This document shows, piece after piece, positions 1-6,587 of a DNA stretch of 28,387 bases. This stretch comes from DATJBF01 sp035515475 (GTDB lineage: Bacteria > Verrucomicrobiota > Verrucomicrobiia > Palsa-1439). Position numbers and translations under genes: made by a program. The notes beneath the pieces are model-generated. The model was not told where the DNA came from, did not search any database, and saw only the letters and a program-made list of their open reading frames with translations. The DNA lies in contig DATJBF010000003.1 in NCBI GenBank assembly GCA_035515475.1, positions 1 to 28,387 on the forward strand, written 5' to 3'. Position 1 is the stretch's first letter. Each line of letters opens with the position of its first letter.

Positions 1-732
1 CCGACCCAATCGGTTATAGTCCTGGTACATTTCGATCGAGAATATCGCCCGCGCGCCGACCTGGAGAAGCCGGCTACCGAAGAACAATCCCAACAATGCC
101 GCGCTGGCCAGGCCGTGCACCCAAATCCGTTTTCGCCAACCGAGCCAAACCGCAACCACCAACGTTGCCGCGTAGAAGTAGACGAACCCGGCGTGGGCCA
201 GCACCGCCACGGCCGCCGCCCATAAGGCGTACACGAGTTGGTCGTCACCCCCTCGGAGCAGGCAGGACAATGCGAGCACCGCGGCGCCCGTCGCCAACGC
301 GTACCCTCGTGCCAGACTGAAGAAATCAAGGAGGAAAGCATTGGACAGAAGCGCCACCGTAATCAGGATGCGCATCGCCCCCGTGGGAAACTCCAACCCG
401 ATTCTCCAGACGCCCCAAAGAAACAGGACCAAGCCCAGCAGACTGGGAACCCGGGCCGCGGCGATTTCGTTTACCGGCAGAAGTTCAACGCAGAGTTTGG
501 CCAGAAAGGTCGCCAGGAACTGGAGATTGGAGTCTTTGTCGGATCCCAGGAGAAGCTTGGCGTACCCGCTACGCCTTACTGAATCCAGCACGCCTACCTC
601 ATCGTTGACAAGGGCCAGGTGAATCGCGCGGTAGCCCCCATAGAAGGCGCAGAGAGCCAGCAGCAGGATTACCACTTGCGTTGGCCATCTGGTCAGTTGC
701 ACCGACGATGCGGTCTCCGAAGGCACAGTCAC
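1..732 (-). CDS. Polytopic membrane protein, GT-C glycosyltransferase-like (5' part; continues beyond window)
   Basis: The minus strand is open from a GTG at 732 (in-frame TAG just upstream) to the window edge, giving 244 codons with the C-terminus missing. The translation is strongly hydrophobic. A first membrane helix (VVILLLALCAFYGGYRA) is followed by a periplasmic-type loop with NDEVGVLDSVRRSG, then further helices (SLLGLVLFLWGVWRIG, ILITVALLSNAFLLDFF, YALWAAAVAVLAHAGFVYFY). An acidic motif in the first external loop followed by many helices is the layout of GT-C / PMT_2 lipid-linked sugar transferases, so that is the best guess; no catalytic proof is visible. A second GTG at 726 is an alternative start, and neither has a clear ribosome-binding site. 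It lies 174 bases downstream of the TPR membrane gene on the same strand and may be co-transcribed with it. Confidence 0.7.
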   Translation of the reverse strand, partial: MTVPSETASSVQLTRWPTQVVILLLALCAFYGGYRAIHLALVNDEVGVLDSVRRSGYAKLLLGSDKDSNLQFLATFLAKLCVELLPVNEIAAARVPSLLGLVLFLWGVWRIGLEFPTGAMRILITVALLSNAFLLDFFSLARGYALATGAAVLALSCLLRGGDDQLVYALWAAAVAVLAHAGFVYFYAATLVVAVWLGWRKRIWVHGLASAALLGLFFGSRLLQVGARAIFSIEMYQDYNRLGR

Positions 733-906
733 GGTAAACTACGAGGTCGACAGCACTGTCGAGCTTTTTCTGGCTGACCGCAGTCAGCGCCGGCCGGCCA
801 CCAACCAGAAGGAGTTGTGACGGGGCAGGGGATGATCACGACGACGCCAGAGTTCCGCTCTTGAACTCTCCAAGTCCTCCCACGCGGGGAACCACCTCGT
901 TGATGC

Positions 907-3213
907 TCACCGCGCAAATCGCAGTCGCGCCAAAGCCTTTTGCGCCTCGACGAGATCGGGTTCAATTCGCACCGCCTGTTCATAATGTTCGATCGCCTCG
1001 GGTACCCGTCCCGCCCGCTCCAGGGCTGTACCCAAATTGTACTGAGCGTTGGCGTAATCGGGCTTGACCCGCGCGGCTTGCTCGTACTGCTCAATCGCCT
1101 CCGGCACTTTGCCAAGTCCCAACAACGCACTTCCCAGATTGTTATGGGCTTCGGCAAAATCGGGTTTGAGCTCGAGGGCTCGCTCCCAGTGCTCCATCGC
1201 CTCCGGCACCCGGCCCAACGCGGCCAAAGCGGTACCCAGATTGTTCTGCGCCTCGGCGTAGTCGGGCCGGATCCGTAACGCCCGCTCGTAGTGGCCGATC
1301 GCCGCGGCGATGTTACCGGCCTGCTTCAAGGCGGTCCCCAAATTGTAGTGGGCCTCGGCGAAATCAGGCTCGAGCTGCAGCGCCTGCTCGTACTGCTCAG
1401 TCGCTTCCGATAATCGCCCCAGTCCCATGAGGGCGGCTCCCAAACTGTTGTGGATTTGAGCGCGGTCGGGTTCGATCCGGAGCGCTTGCTGGAAGTGCTC
1501 GACCGCTTCCGGCAATCTGTTGAGTTCCATGAGAGCCACACCCAAGCTGTAGTGCGCCTCCGCGAAATCGGGCTTGAGTCGCGCGGCCTCATTCAACTGC
1601 TCGATCGCAGCTGTCGGGTTGCCCGTCTTCAACAAAGTGTTCCCCAAGTCATAATGCGCCTCGGTGTAGCCGGGATTGAGCCGCACTGCTTGCTCGAATT
1701 GGGCAATCGCTTCCGGCACTCGACCCATCTTTTGGAAGGCGATCCCCAGCTCGTTGTCGGTCACGGCGTAACGGTCAACGCCCGCCAACAGGTTGAACGC
1801 CACCGAGAACCCCAACAGCAGACTCCACCCCCAACGCACCAGCCGCCGCCAGCCCTGCCGCTGAGCCGTTTCCGATCCCGAGGTCGGAGCCAACGTCCGC
1901 TCCAACCCGAGAATGCCAACCACTGCCAGCAGCAGCAACTCAGGTAGAAATTCCACCTCGTACCGGAAGTTTGCGGCATGGAACAAACACGCGGTGAACC
2001 CGCAGGCGCCGAACAGCAAGGCCACCGCCGCGAGAAACCAGCGCAGGACGCCCCGTTCCTCCGGAGGCCGACCGCGCCAAGCCAGCGGCACTGCCAGCGC
2101 CAGCCATACCAGCGGCATGTTGGTGAGCACACCGAAGGGCGCCTCGACTCGCCCGTGACCCACGGGCATTGGCGGCACGGCACTGTTGCGCACAAACGGG
2201 AAGCGACTGCTCCAGCGGGCCGGCTCGAGGAAAAAGACCCGGAAATTGAACCAGAAATAATGCAGGCCGAAAAGCTTCTGGCTCACCTGCCGGTCGCCGC
2301 CCAACTGGTAACGCACGCCGAATTCGAACGGGTTGTCAAACCGCAGGAAATTATAAAGCATCAGACCCACGCCAATGGCGGCGATGGGGACGACTGCGGT
2401 TATCACCAATGGCCAAACCCGTCGACGCTGGCGCCACGCTTGGGCCACCGGCACCAGCAGGACGAACCCACCGAACAGCAGAGAAGGACGCGCGCCCACC
2501 GCCAGGCCATAAGCCAGACTCGCGGCTGCCAGCCATCGACCCCGCCGCTCCGAATCGTGCACCGCGCGCCAGGCCGCCCCCAGCGTCAACATCGTCAGCA
2601 TGTACCCGCAACTAATCGGCACTTCGTAAACATCGGAACGCGCCAATAGCACCGGGATTCCGGTTCCCAAGCCCAGAGCTAGGACGCAGGCCATCAGCAC
2701 CACGACGCTTCGGTTTGGGAAGTAGCGTTGCCACAGCGCGTGCAGCAGCCATACGCTGGCCAGAAAGCCGACCGCGCAAAAGATGACTACGGCTTGTCGA
2801 TGAAGAAGGTAGTGGCCGGTTAGTGCGGCGTACGGCCAAAACAACATCAAGGCGGGCGTAACCCCAAAGTAAAGGTAGACCCGGCCTTTGTAGTAGCTCA
2901 TGTCGAGCATCCGGTACGGCGGAGCCCGATACACGGCATTGGCGCTCGGATCGTAGGGATCAGCCAATCGCTGCAGCCCGAGCGGTACGTCTTGTTTCAA
3001 ACTGAGATGGCCGGCACCAAAGCCCTGCACCAGCAAATTGTAGTAGGTGTCAGCCGCGCTCGGGCTGAATAGTTCCAACAAACCCGATCGAGCCACGCGC
3101 ACATACACGCCGATGACCAACACGCAGGTGGCCGCCACGATCCCGCGCTGGAACCTGCGGGATTTCGCCCCGCGCATTATGGCCTTTCCGAAATCTGGAC
3201 GGCCGCCGATCAT
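907..3213 (-). CDS. Polytopic membrane protein with eight C-terminal TPR repeats
   Basis: The product has 768 aa in two halves. Residues 1 to about 485 are a multi-helix membrane region (for example GIVAATCVLVIGVYV near the N-terminus and WSLLLGFSVAFNLLAG just before the TPRs), with a large loop containing YYNLLVQGFGAGHLSL and RVYLYFGVTPALMLFWPY. This resembles GT-C-type membrane enzymes, but I recognise no catalytic motif. Residues 486 to about 757 are eight tandem 34-residue TPRs of the canonical A-x-Y-N-L-G-x-A-L / A-I-x-x-Y-E-x-A-L / P-D type, followed by an 11-residue tail. TPRs bind protein partners, so the protein may scaffold or regulate envelope glycosylation. The ATG at 3213 has no strong ribosome-binding site; a second Met (MRGAKSRRF) lies 12 codons in. 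The gene starts divergently from the exported protein at 3570. Confidence 0.88.
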   Translation of the reverse strand: MIGGRPDFGKAIMRGAKSRRFQRGIVAATCVLVIGVYVRVARSGLLELFSPSAADTYYNLLVQGFGAGHLSLKQDVPLGLQRLADPYDPSANAVYRAPPYRMLDMSYYKGRVYLYFGVTPALMLFWPYAALTGHYLLHRQAVVIFCAVGFLASVWLLHALWQRYFPNRSVVVLMACVLALGLGTGIPVLLARSDVYEVPISCGYMLTMLTLGAAWRAVHDSERRGRWLAAASLAYGLAVGARPSLLFGGFVLLVPVAQAWRQRRRVWPLVITAVVPIAAIGVGLMLYNFLRFDNPFEFGVRYQLGGDRQVSQKLFGLHYFWFNFRVFFLEPARWSSRFPFVRNSAVPPMPVGHGRVEAPFGVLTNMPLVWLALAVPLAWRGRPPEERGVLRWFLAAVALLFGACGFTACLFHAANFRYEVEFLPELLLLAVVGILGLERTLAPTSGSETAQRQGWRRLVRWGWSLLLGFSVAFNLLAGVDRYAVTDNELGIAFQKMGRVPEAIAQFEQAVRLNPGYTEAHYDLGNTLLKTGNPTAAIEQLNEAARLKPDFAEAHYSLGVALMELNRLPEAVEHFQQALRIEPDRAQIHNSLGAALMGLGRLSEATEQYEQALQLEPDFAEAHYNLGTALKQAGNIAAAIGHYERALRIRPDYAEAQNNLGTALAALGRVPEAMEHWERALELKPDFAEAHNNLGSALLGLGKVPEAIEQYEQAARVKPDYANAQYNLGTALERAGRVPEAIEHYEQAVRIEPDLVEAQKALARLRFAR
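926..1757 (-). repeat. 102-bp tandem repeat units encoding the TPR array
   Basis: Eight consecutive units of 34 codons encode the TPRs at the 3' end of the membrane-TPR gene. Units share the core N-L-G-x-A-L-x-x-x-G-R-x-P-E-A-I-E-x-Y-E-Q-A. The middle and last units are the most alike, suggesting internal duplication. Boundaries are approximate. Confidence 0.7.
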
Positions 3214-3569
3214 CTCGGGCTTGAGACCCGGCGCTCCGCTGGAATCTCAGCGATTGACCGAAAGTCATCACGAAGAAACGACCCGGTGAATCCGTTCTGA
3301 TAGGCGAACAGACCGGCCGGGACGACCACGGGGTACAACCCTTGCCCTTTCATGGGACAGAGAGTCTATGCGAAACCCCGAGGTGCGACCAGCCCCGAAA
3401 AACTGCGGTCCAACAGCACACGTTCGGTGCCGACAGGGCTGGCTTCCGGCCACTTGGTCATGAAGGTTTGCGAGCAACCCGACGTTGGATCGTTCCACGG
3501 CCGACTTGCCTTTGCCCACGACAGGGATTACGGTTCTGGTCGGTCGCTGTGTCGAGAGGAGAACTCAAG
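3214..3569. other. Divergent intergenic region (356 bp)
   Basis: This stretch separates the start of the TPR gene (minus) from the start of the exported protein (plus) and should hold both promoters. The plus frame stays open upstream to 3342, but that 76-residue extension is Arg/Pro/Cys-rich and precedes a perfect signal peptide start, so I do not treat it as coding. I found no convincing -35/-10 pair, riboswitch or repeat. Confidence 0.5.
3557..3562 (+). promoter_or_regulatory. Ribosome-binding site deciding the start at 3570
   Basis: AGGAGA lies 7 bases before the ATG at 3570, which begins a clean signal peptide. This favours 3570 over the upstream in-frame start at 3342. Confidence 0.75.
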
Positions 3570-4172
3570 ATGAGAACTTTTCGCCTGACATTCCTGCTGT
3601 GCGTTGTCGCTGCCGTCGTCGCCCTCGCCAAGGACACCAATACCACCATTACGATCGACGGAGTAACTTACGAGAACTTCCGCTGGGGCACAGTCACACC
3701 CACCACCGTCTCCATCTTTCACCAAACGGGCGTGGCGACGGTTCCGCTGGCTGATCTTCCCCCCGATCTTCAGAAACGATTCGGCTACGATCCGAAAAAG
3801 ATCGCTGAACGCAAGCTCGCGGAAACAAAGGCGACGGCACCGAACCCGGAGTCCGGCCAAGTGACGATCAATTCCGCACCGGCGGCTCTCGGTAGTGGCC
3901 GAAAACATCCCGCGGAGATGATGGGCGTCGCCTCCGTTTCTCTCCCCTTGGTTCCCACAGCGATCGTATTTGTAAACAGGAGTCCGGGGGTGAGGAGGGT
4001 TTATTGGCTCAATTTCAAGGGCGAACGGCAACTCTACCTGACATTGAAGCCGGGCGAATCGGGCGACCAAAAGACCTATTTGGGGCATCCATGGGTGGTG
4101 ACAGACGACCACGACAACGCGCTCGGCCTGTATTACCCAGACGGCCAAACGCGGGTTGTGACCTTGGAATGA
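3570..4172 (+). CDS. Exported hypothetical protein (Verrucomicrobia-type)
   Basis: The product has 200 aa. Residues 1-20 (MRTFRLTFLLCVVAAVVALA) are a typical Sec signal peptide, so it is probably periplasmic or secreted. The mature N-terminus contains TITIDGVTYENFRW, a segment on a 'tonic' Gly-Val-Ala-Thr-Val-Pro-Leu strand, and L-P-P-D-L-Q-K-R-F-G-Y-D-P. From memory, this kind of segment recurs in short exported proteins of Verrucomicrobia; its function is unknown. The C-terminal half (about residues 130-200) is a second beta-rich region with IVFVNRSPGVRRVYWLNF and YLTLKPGESGDQKTYLGHP, which looks like a small beta-sandwich. No catalytic motif is visible. It is transcribed towards the PEP-CTERM gene, whose stop is 25 bases away. 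Confidence 0.82.
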   Translation: MRTFRLTFLLCVVAAVVALAKDTNTTITIDGVTYENFRWGTVTPTTVSIFHQTGVATVPLADLPPDLQKRFGYDPKKIAERKLAETKATAPNPESGQVTINSAPAALGSGRKHPAEMMGVASVSLPLVPTAIVFVNRSPGVRRVYWLNFKGERQLYLTLKPGESGDQKTYLGHPWVVTDDHDNALGLYYPDGQTRVVTLE

Positions 4173-4190
4173 CCTGACGGTTTGGCCGTC
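4140..4190. terminator. Inverted repeat at the convergent gene junction, possible terminator
   Basis: GACGGCCAAAC at 4140-4150 is perfectly complementary to GTTTGGCCGTC at 4180-4190, an 11-bp stem with a 29-base loop spanning the stop codon at 4170-4172. A second, weaker pair (CGTCGGAA 4190-4197 with TTCCGACG 4221-4228) follows. There is no T-tract, so this is not a classical intrinsic terminator. Its position between converging genes suggests a role in termination or mRNA end protection. Confidence 0.35.
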
Positions 4191-4197
4191 GTCGGAA

Positions 4198-5001
4198 TCA
4201 GTGTCGGGACCCGATCTGTTTTCCGACGGGGTCTATGCCAGACATCTCCATCGAGCGGCGCGTCCTCTTGCCTCGTAAGGTAGCTGTCGCAGCCGCCGCG
4301 ACGCGATTGGCGCAGAACAGCATTACGAGGCCGACCGCCACCAAGGCAAGAGTGCCGGGCTCCGGAATGGCCTGCACGTTGTCGATACCCAAGGTGGCGG
4401 AAACCGAATCGCCCGCCAGCGATGGCGAACTGGAATCCAAGATCCGAAGCTGGCCCGTGAAATTCGACAGCAGCGTGCCGAAATCACCGGGAGAACCGAT
4501 GGCGGTGAAATTCGCTGCTGTCAGCGCGAACGTGGCGTGTTGCCAGCCCGAATCGGCCGCCAGCGAAATCGGGGTCGTCGTGACAAAGCCCGTCGTCCGG
4601 CTCAAGAAGAACGCGAGCCGAATCGAGAGCGGTTGCGCAGTGAAATTGTTCAGGTCCATGGCGACGCTGCCGATGCCCGCGTCGTTGTAATCGCCCTGCC
4701 ATTGGTTCGAATTGAACACCACCATCCGGCTGTCGGAGCCGCTGCCGCCGGACGACGTGTACTGCAGATAGCTGTCGCCGGAGCCGGTTGGCCCACCATT
4801 GGGAACGTTATCGGCGGGGCCCTGACCGGTTCCCCAGTTCTGGGCGGTGCCGTCCTGAAAATCATCGATCTGGCCCAAGATCAGGGCGTTGGCTGCGATC
4901 GGTCTGGTGACGAGAAGAACAGCCAGGCAGACGAACAAGTTTGATGCGTGTCTGAATGAACATCCAACTCGGTGGCAACATTTGCCTTCGCGCGAATTCA
5001 T
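4198..5001 (-). CDS. PEP-CTERM sorting domain protein
   Basis: The product has 267 aa from the ATG at 5001, chosen because AAAGGGG sits 5 bases upstream; the frame could also open at a TTG at 5061, which has no support. An N-terminal signal peptide (about residues 17-37, NLFVCLAVLLV...IAANA) precedes a Gly/Ser/Asn-rich beta-sandwich region with D-D-F-Q-D-G-T-A and G-W-Q-H-A-T-F. This looks like a jelly-roll, carbohydrate-binding-type fold. At residue 213 comes P-E-P-G-T, then a hydrophobic helix (LALVAVGLVMLFCA) and a basic cluster RGKRTRR, the standard exosortase recognition signal. Unusually, 18 further residues follow the basic cluster. Such proteins are processed by exosortase and tied to extracellular polysaccharide; no exosortase gene lies in this window. 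Confidence 0.87.
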   Translation of the reverse strand: MNSREGKCCHRVGCSFRHASNLFVCLAVLLVTRPIAANALILGQIDDFQDGTAQNWGTGQGPADNVPNGGPTGSGDSYLQYTSSGGSGSDSRMVVFNSNQWQGDYNDAGIGSVAMDLNNFTAQPLSIRLAFFLSRTTGFVTTTPISLAADSGWQHATFALTAANFTAIGSPGDFGTLLSNFTGQLRILDSSSPSLAGDSVSATLGIDNVQAIPEPGTLALVAVGLVMLFCANRVAAAATATLRGKRTRRSMEMSGIDPVGKQIGSRH

Positions 5002-5118
5002 AACTACCCCTTTGATCAGTTGAGCTACTGCGACCCTCTGTTGGGATGCATACCTCGTCAATTTGTTCCCACAATATTCGACAGCAACGCGCCGGGTTTC
5101 CCCGACGCGCTGTCACAA

Positions 5119-5138
5119 CCTCGGGACCGAACCCGAGG
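5119..5138. other. Perfect 7-bp hairpin in the divergent leader
   Basis: CCTCGGG at 5119-5125 pairs with CCCGAGG at 5132-5138 around a six-base loop. It lies in the 272-base region between the PEP-CTERM gene (minus) and the small protein gene (plus). It could be a 5' leader structure for the minus gene or an operator. No T-run adjoins it. Confidence 0.3.
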
Positions 5139-5165
5139 AGCCAGAAGAACCGGGACCGATTATTT

Positions 5166-5193
5166 TTGATTCCGGGCGAAGTCGTGCTAAGCT
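5166..5193 (+). promoter_or_regulatory. Candidate promoter for the 5274-6041 unit
   Basis: TTGATT (5166-5171) and TAAGCT (5188-5193) are 16 bases apart, and a TG lies one base before the -10, as in extended -10 promoters. The match to consensus is moderate. It would give a leader of roughly 75 bases before the start at 5274. Confidence 0.25.
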
Positions 5194-5273
5194 CTTTCCA
5201 TTCAAGGGTCGCAGTACGGATCGTCCGCGGGGGCGGAGGTCTGTCAACCCCAACCAGAACAGGAGTGTGCATC

Positions 5274-5567
5274 ATGATCGTCGCGATTCGTCACAACATC
5301 TCGGATCCCAAGAAGTGGCAGGAGGCTGGCAGCAAGATTCTCCCGATGATTCAAGAAGGGAGATTGCCCAAGGGTCTGAAGGCGCTCTGCTATCTGCCGG
5401 GTGCCGACGGCCGCCGGGCCGATTGTGTGTGGGAAACCAGCTCGGTCGAAGACTTGAAACGGTTCCTCGAACCATTGACCGCGCCAGCGGCCCAGAACGA
5501 GTACATCCCGATCGACGCCGAACAGGCGATGGGTCTGCCCGTTGAAGAGCACGCAGCCGCCCGCTGA
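5274..5567 (+). CDS. Small conserved hypothetical protein, alpha/beta-barrel-like
   Basis: The product has 97 aa. The start is fixed by AGGAG at 5261-5265, eight bases before the ATG. The sequence begins IVAIRHNISDPKKWQEAG, followed by LPKGLKALCYLPGADGRRADCVW and SSVEDLKRFLEPL. The alternating strand-helix-strand pattern with a V-W-E-x-x-S-V-E-D-L-K segment is typical of small ferredoxin-fold (dimeric alpha/beta barrel) proteins that sense or degrade small molecules or help in stress. I cannot name a family with certainty. No signal peptide or membrane helix is present, so it is cytoplasmic. It precedes rpiB by 36 bases on the same strand and is probably co-transcribed with it. Confidence 0.8.
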   Translation: MIVAIRHNISDPKKWQEAGSKILPMIQEGRLPKGLKALCYLPGADGRRADCVWETSSVEDLKRFLEPLTAPAAQNEYIPIDAEQAMGLPVEEHAAAR

Positions 5568-5603
5568 TTCGATGGACAAGGCTCGCCGCTCCACGTTTGG
5601 CCA

Positions 5604-6041
5604 ATGAGAATTGCGATCGGATCCGATCACGCGGGCTTTGCCTACAAAGAGATGCTGAAGCAACACCTGGCCGCCCAGGGACACGAGGTCCGCGACTTCG
5701 GGACGCACTCGACCGAGCCGGTCGATTACCCGATCTTCATTCGGCCCGTCGCGGAGGCGGTCGGCCGCGGCGAGTTTGAGCGCGGCATTGTTCTCGGCGG
5801 CTCTGGAAACGGCGAAGCGATCGTGGCCAATCGCGTCCGCGGCGTCCGCTGCAGCCTGTGCTGGAACACCGAGTCGGCACGTCTCGGCCGGGCGCACAAC
5901 AACGCCAATGTCCTGGCATTGGGCGAACGCCTTCTAACCCCGGAGGAAGCGGTGGAAATCCTCGACACGTGGATGGCCACCGCTTTCGACGGTGGCCGGC
6001 ATCAGCGGCGAATCGAGCTGATTGACGGGAATGGCCGATAG
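5604..6041 (+). CDS. rpiB: Ribose-5-phosphate isomerase B
   Basis: The product has 145 aa, the usual length for RpiB. It interconverts ribose 5-phosphate and ribulose 5-phosphate in the cytoplasm (pentose phosphate pathway). The N-terminal GSDHAGFAYKE phosphate/sugar-binding motif, the DYP motif at 41-43, the GGSGNGEAIVANRVRGVR loop (65 on), the AHNNANVLALGER segment and the C-terminal RHQRRIELI are all present. The Cys that acts as base in E. coli RpiB aligns with Gly65. Instead Ser67 and Glu71 are present, matching the Mycobacterium-type enzyme in which a Glu serves as base. A role on the 6-carbon analogue allose phosphate cannot be excluded. The ATG at 5604 has only a weak ribosome-binding site, in keeping with coupling to the gene upstream. 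Confidence 0.95.
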   Translation: MRIAIGSDHAGFAYKEMLKQHLAAQGHEVRDFGTHSTEPVDYPIFIRPVAEAVGRGEFERGIVLGGSGNGEAIVANRVRGVRCSLCWNTESARLGRAHNNANVLALGERLLTPEEAVEILDTWMATAFDGGRHQRRIELIDGNGR

Positions 6042-6154
6042 CTGTTTTCTGCGGTAACGCAGGTTGGCAATGAGAGCCAGGCTGCAACTGGCAGTCGAGC
6101 GCCGGGAACTGCCGAACAGACGGAATGCCTATCCCCCCGAGATCCAAATGGCGC

Positions 6155-6182
6155 CGCCCAAAGGGCGAGAATTGCTTTTTTT
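6155..6182 (+). terminator. Weak intrinsic terminator candidate after rpiB
   Basis: CGCCC (6155-6159), loop AAA, GGGCG (6163-6167), then eight bases and seven T's (6176-6182). The short stem and the gap before the T-run make it weak. Confidence 0.35.
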
Positions 6183-6254
6183 GGGCTTGATCGCTGAGTT
6201 CTGACGGGGTCGCTTTCCGGCACCGTCGAACGCTCGATACTTCTGTAACTTCAC

Positions 6255-6288
6255 CCACATGCACCGTTTTCGTGTGCATGTGGTTTTT
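6255..6288 (+). terminator. Rho-independent terminator
   Basis: CCACATGCAC (6255-6264) pairs perfectly with GTGCATGTGG (6274-6283) around a nine-base loop and is followed directly by five T's. The T-run is on the plus strand, so it ends transcripts coming from rpiB or from an unannotated RNA starting in the 200 bases after rpiB. Confidence 0.7.
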
Positions 6289-6340
6289 CTCAAGCACCTT
6301 GCGTCAGAAACGCGCCTTCAGGGATGGTCAGAAGTGCCGA

Positions 6341-6348
6341 TATATCAT
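6341..6348 (+). promoter_or_regulatory. Candidate -10 element before the large surface protein gene
   Basis: TATATCAT contains TATCAT (6343-6348), a five-of-six match to the -10 consensus, just downstream of the terminator. No good -35 is seen 16-18 bases upstream, so support is weak. Confidence 0.22.
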
Positions 6349-6587
6349 AGGGAGGCGTGAATCTGCCCCATTGGCGCCCGCCCGCTATCTGTTGCACGAT
6401 GAAGATTCGAGCAAACCGGATGGTCAAGGTGAACTGCGCAGTGATGCGCTGGGGGGATACGTGTAAGAGCATTATCGCTCGCGCATCTCGCTTGGAACCT
6501 GTTTCGCCTCGGCGACGCGTGGCGGTCAGCCGCGGTGCGTCGCCGCGGCCGGATGGTGGCCGTTTTCCTGGCGTGTCCCCGCCGCTC

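Larger units (their letters stand above)
6042..6587. other. Structured intergenic region between rpiB and the large surface protein
   Basis: This stretch has 546 bases without a convincing gene. It contains a GTAA (GNRA-type) tetraloop hairpin CTGCG/CGCAG at 6049-6062, a GCCAG/CTGGC hairpin at 6076-6092, a CGCCC-AAA-GGGCG hairpin with a T7 run (6155-6182), and a strong terminator at 6255-6288. The part after 6357 is in frame with the large protein but codes for an Arg/Pro-rich stretch before a clean signal peptide, so it is treated as leader. Confidence 0.5.

Noticed and set aside
96..622. Overlapping plus-strand frames at the left edge
   Set aside because: The minus strand here encodes consecutive hydrophobic helices continuing past the window edge, which explains the region better.
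1978..2649. 223-codon plus-strand frame opposite the TPR membrane protein
   Set aside because: It is rich in Gln/His/Arg/Pro and lies antisense to membrane helices; typical shadow.
3342..3569. N-terminal extension of the exported protein
   Set aside because: A signal peptide with an ideal ribosome-binding site begins at 3570; the extension has no such support.
6042..6288. c-di-GMP (GEMM), cobalamin or SAM riboswitch in the rpiB downstream region
   Set aside because: A GNRA tetraloop is present but none of the conserved core sequences of these classes could be found.
6357..6587. 77-residue upstream extension of the large surface protein
   Set aside because: It is Arg/Pro-rich and would bury the signal peptide; GGGAGG before the GTG at 6357 is only one base away, too close to act.
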